From NCBI GenBank assembly GCA_900770225.1, contig CAAGJU010000018.1, positions 7,642 through 71,641 of the forward strand: a DNA stretch of 64,000 nt. Direction: 5' to 3'. This stretch comes from Lachnospiraceae bacterium. Its GTDB lineage: Bacteria > Bacillota > Clostridia > Lachnospirales > Lachnospiraceae. Each line of letters starts with the position of its first letter. Within the stretch, counting starts at the first letter, position 1. This document shows, one piece after another, positions 62,439 through 64,000 of this stretch. A program made the position numbers and the translations under genes. Below the pieces are notes generated by a model, which made no database searches, was not told the DNA's origin, and saw only the letters and a program-made list of their open reading frames with translations.

Positions 62439-63812
62439 ATGCCGAAGGAATACAGAACCATACAGGAAGTCACTGGCCCTCTGATGCTTGTGCGAGGCGT
62501 GGAGGGTGTCACATATAATGAGATGGGTGAGATCGAGCTGGCCAACGGCGAGACGAGAAAATGCCGTGTGCTGGAGATCGATGGCACCAATGTTCTTGTT
62601 CAGCTGTTCGAAAACTCAACGGGTATCAACCTCTCCAACAGCAAGGTGCGTTTTCTCGGAAGAGCCATGGAGCTCGGCGTATCAGAAGATATGCTGGGAC
62701 GTACCTTCGATGGTCTCGGCCGTACGATCGACGGCGGGCCGGATATCCTTCCGGAAGAGCGCCGCGATATCAACGGACTCCCGATGAATCCGGCGGCGAG
62801 AGCTTATCCGTCAGAGTTCATCGAGACCGGTGTATCGGCTATCGACGGACTGAATACCCTGGTCCGTGGACAGAAGCTCCCGATCTTCTCGGCTTCCGGA
62901 CTTCCGCATGCCCAGCTCGCAGCGCAGATCGCGCGTCAGGCAAAGGTGCGCGGCACCGATGAACCGTTTGCGGTTGTTTTTGCAGCCATGGGCATTACCT
63001 TCGAGGAGGCACACTTCTTCCAGCAGTCGTTCATCGATTCCGGATCCATCGACCGTACGGTTCTCTTCCTGAACCTCGCGAATGATCCCGCTGTAGAGCG
63101 TATCTCCACACCGCGTATGGCACTCACCGCAGCTGAGTATCTGGCATTTGAGAAGGATATGCACGTTCTGGTCATCCTGACCGATATCACGAACTATGCG
63201 GATTCGCTCCGTGAGGTATCCGCGGCCCGTAAGGAAGTTCCCGGACGCCGTGGCTATCCCGGCTACATGTATACGGACCTCGCGCAGCTGTATGAACGCG
63301 CGGGACGTCAGAAGGGCAAGAAGGGTTCGATCACGCTGATCCCGATCCTGACCATGCCTGAGGATGACAAGACGCACCCGATCCCCGACCTGACTGGTTA
63401 CATCACGGAGGGGCAGATCATTCTGAGCCGTGAGTTGTACCGCAAGGGCATCACACCGCCGATCGATGTACTGCCGTCTCTGTCCCGTCTGAAGGATAAG
63501 GGTATCGGCGAAGGCAAGACGAGAGAGGACCATGCTGCGACGATGAACCAGCTGTTTGCCGCTTATGCACGAGGCAAGGATGCGAAGGAACTCATGACCA
63601 TCCTCGGCGAGGCAGCCCTCACGGATATCGATCTGCTCTATGCAAAGTTCGCGGATGAATTCGAGAAGAAGTACGTCAACCAGGGCTATGATACCGACCG
63701 GAGCATCGAGGAGACGCTGGACATCGGCTGGGAGCTTCTGCGGATGCTGCCGCGTGAAGAGCTGAAGCGAATTCCGGATAAGATGCTGGACGTTTACTAC
63801 GATAAGAAATAA
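62439..63812 (+). CDS. ntpB: V-type ATPase regulatory subunit B
   Basis: 457 residues. It starts EYRTIQEVTGPLMLVRGVEG and includes GVSAIDGLNTLVRGQKLPIF and SASGLPHAQLAAQIARQAKV, where the usual P-loop Lys is absent as in all B subunits, and VLILTDITNYADSLREVSAA. It starts 4 bases after subunit A. Subunit D, expected next, does not follow within the 188 bases left in the window. Confidence 0.97.
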   Translation: MPKEYRTIQEVTGPLMLVRGVEGVTYNEMGEIELANGETRKCRVLEIDGTNVLVQLFENSTGINLSNSKVRFLGRAMELGVSEDMLGRTFDGLGRTIDGGPDILPEERRDINGLPMNPAARAYPSEFIETGVSAIDGLNTLVRGQKLPIFSASGLPHAQLAAQIARQAKVRGTDEPFAVVFAAMGITFEEAHFFQQSFIDSGSIDRTVLFLNLANDPAVERISTPRMALTAAEYLAFEKDMHVLVILTDITNYADSLREVSAARKEVPGRRGYPGYMYTDLAQLYERAGRQKGKKGSITLIPILTMPEDDKTHPIPDLTGYITEGQIILSRELYRKGITPPIDVLPSLSRLKDKGIGEGKTREDHAATMNQLFAAYARGKDAKELMTILGEAALTDIDLLYAKFADEFEKKYVNQGYDTDRSIEETLDIGWELLRMLPREELKRIPDKMLDVYYDKK

Positions 63813-63843
63813 AGGTTACTGTTTACACTTTGCCAGCCACTGT

Positions 63844-63978
63844 CACACATGGAGACTTCCAGCCTCGACACGCTCTCGCTGGTCCTCGGCGTAGCGGTGA
63901 TAAATTCGTCCATCGCTAACGCTCGGACTCATTAACCACCGACGCCTGCGGAGGTCTCGGCTTGGGAGTCTCCATGTG
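63844..63978. repeat. Long structured intergenic element, copy 2
   Basis: Outer arms CACATGGAGACTTCCAGCC and GGCTTGGGAGTCTCCATGTG pair. The core (ACACGCTCTCGCT, then CGTAGCGGTGAT, GTCC...GGAC, TTAACCACCGACGCCTGCGG) aligns with the element at 44097-44228. It begins 31 bases after the subunit B stop. Confidence 0.85.
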
Positions 63979-64000
63979 TTCCGTGGCTCTGGCGTACGTC

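Overview
The window looks like a chromosomal segment of an anaerobic low-to-mid-GC Firmicute, probably a member of Clostridia close to the Lachnospiraceae. The reasons are strong AGGAGG-type ribosome sites, a four-subunit 2-oxoacid:ferredoxin oxidoreductase, a sodium-type V-ATPase operon, SLH-domain surface proteins, a fused PotC-PotD transporter and a DapB-like dehydrogenase typical of amino-acid fermenters. The assignment is inferred from gene content; there is no rRNA or tRNA gene in the window to anchor it.

Layout. 1-37 kb is an accessory, decaying region. It holds toxin-antitoxin modules (an AbiE-like pair at 1.4-3.1 kb, a DarTG remnant at 7.2-8.6 kb, an orphan Phd/RelB antitoxin at 25.7 kb, MntA/HepT at 33.0-33.8 kb). 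It has a defence-like block with a helicase ruin, kptA and two DUF262 proteins (15.6-21.5 kb), two SLH surface proteins (one frameshifted), and about a dozen pseudogenes and gene fragments. Intact housekeeping genes are scattered among these: def, crcB, plsY, a glutamate-family symporter, glycerate kinase and pepT. 37-53 kb is mostly intact metabolism and transport: iron alcohol dehydrogenase, a radical SAM protein, the polyamine ABC operon potA-potB-potCD, ydcF, an aldose epimerase, an ABC substrate-binding lipoprotein, and the por operon followed by a LysR regulator and a CbiT-like protein. 53-55.2 kb has a strong promoter, a folded leader with a seven-residue ORF and an intrinsic terminator, then a broken MoxR-type ATPase. 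55.5-63.8 kb is a V-type ATPase operon in the order (G/H)-I-K-E-C-F-A-B, matching Enterococcus ntpFIKECGAB. The K subunit keeps the residues of the sodium site.

How the genes work together. The por operon makes reduced ferredoxin from a 2-oxoacid. The V-ATPase couples ATP to (predicted) sodium movement. PotABCD, the dicarboxylate/amino-acid symporter and the solute-binding lipoprotein feed nitrogen and carbon compounds.

Two structural themes stand out beyond the genes. First, short tandem repeats (periods 14, 22, 24, 30, 33, 39 and 42 bp) sit again and again at gene ends, often as copies of the last codons of a gene or of the next start site. Second, there are dispersed structured intergenic elements: a long hairpin with a conserved core at 44.1 and 63.9 kb that shows a compensatory base change, and a second family ending in a GCGATCC...TTATCATAC-type tail at 4.4, 28.0 and 36.0 kb. 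These, with partial duplications of def, a nitroreductase and toxin-antitoxin promoters, suggest a genome being remodelled by short-repeat recombination.
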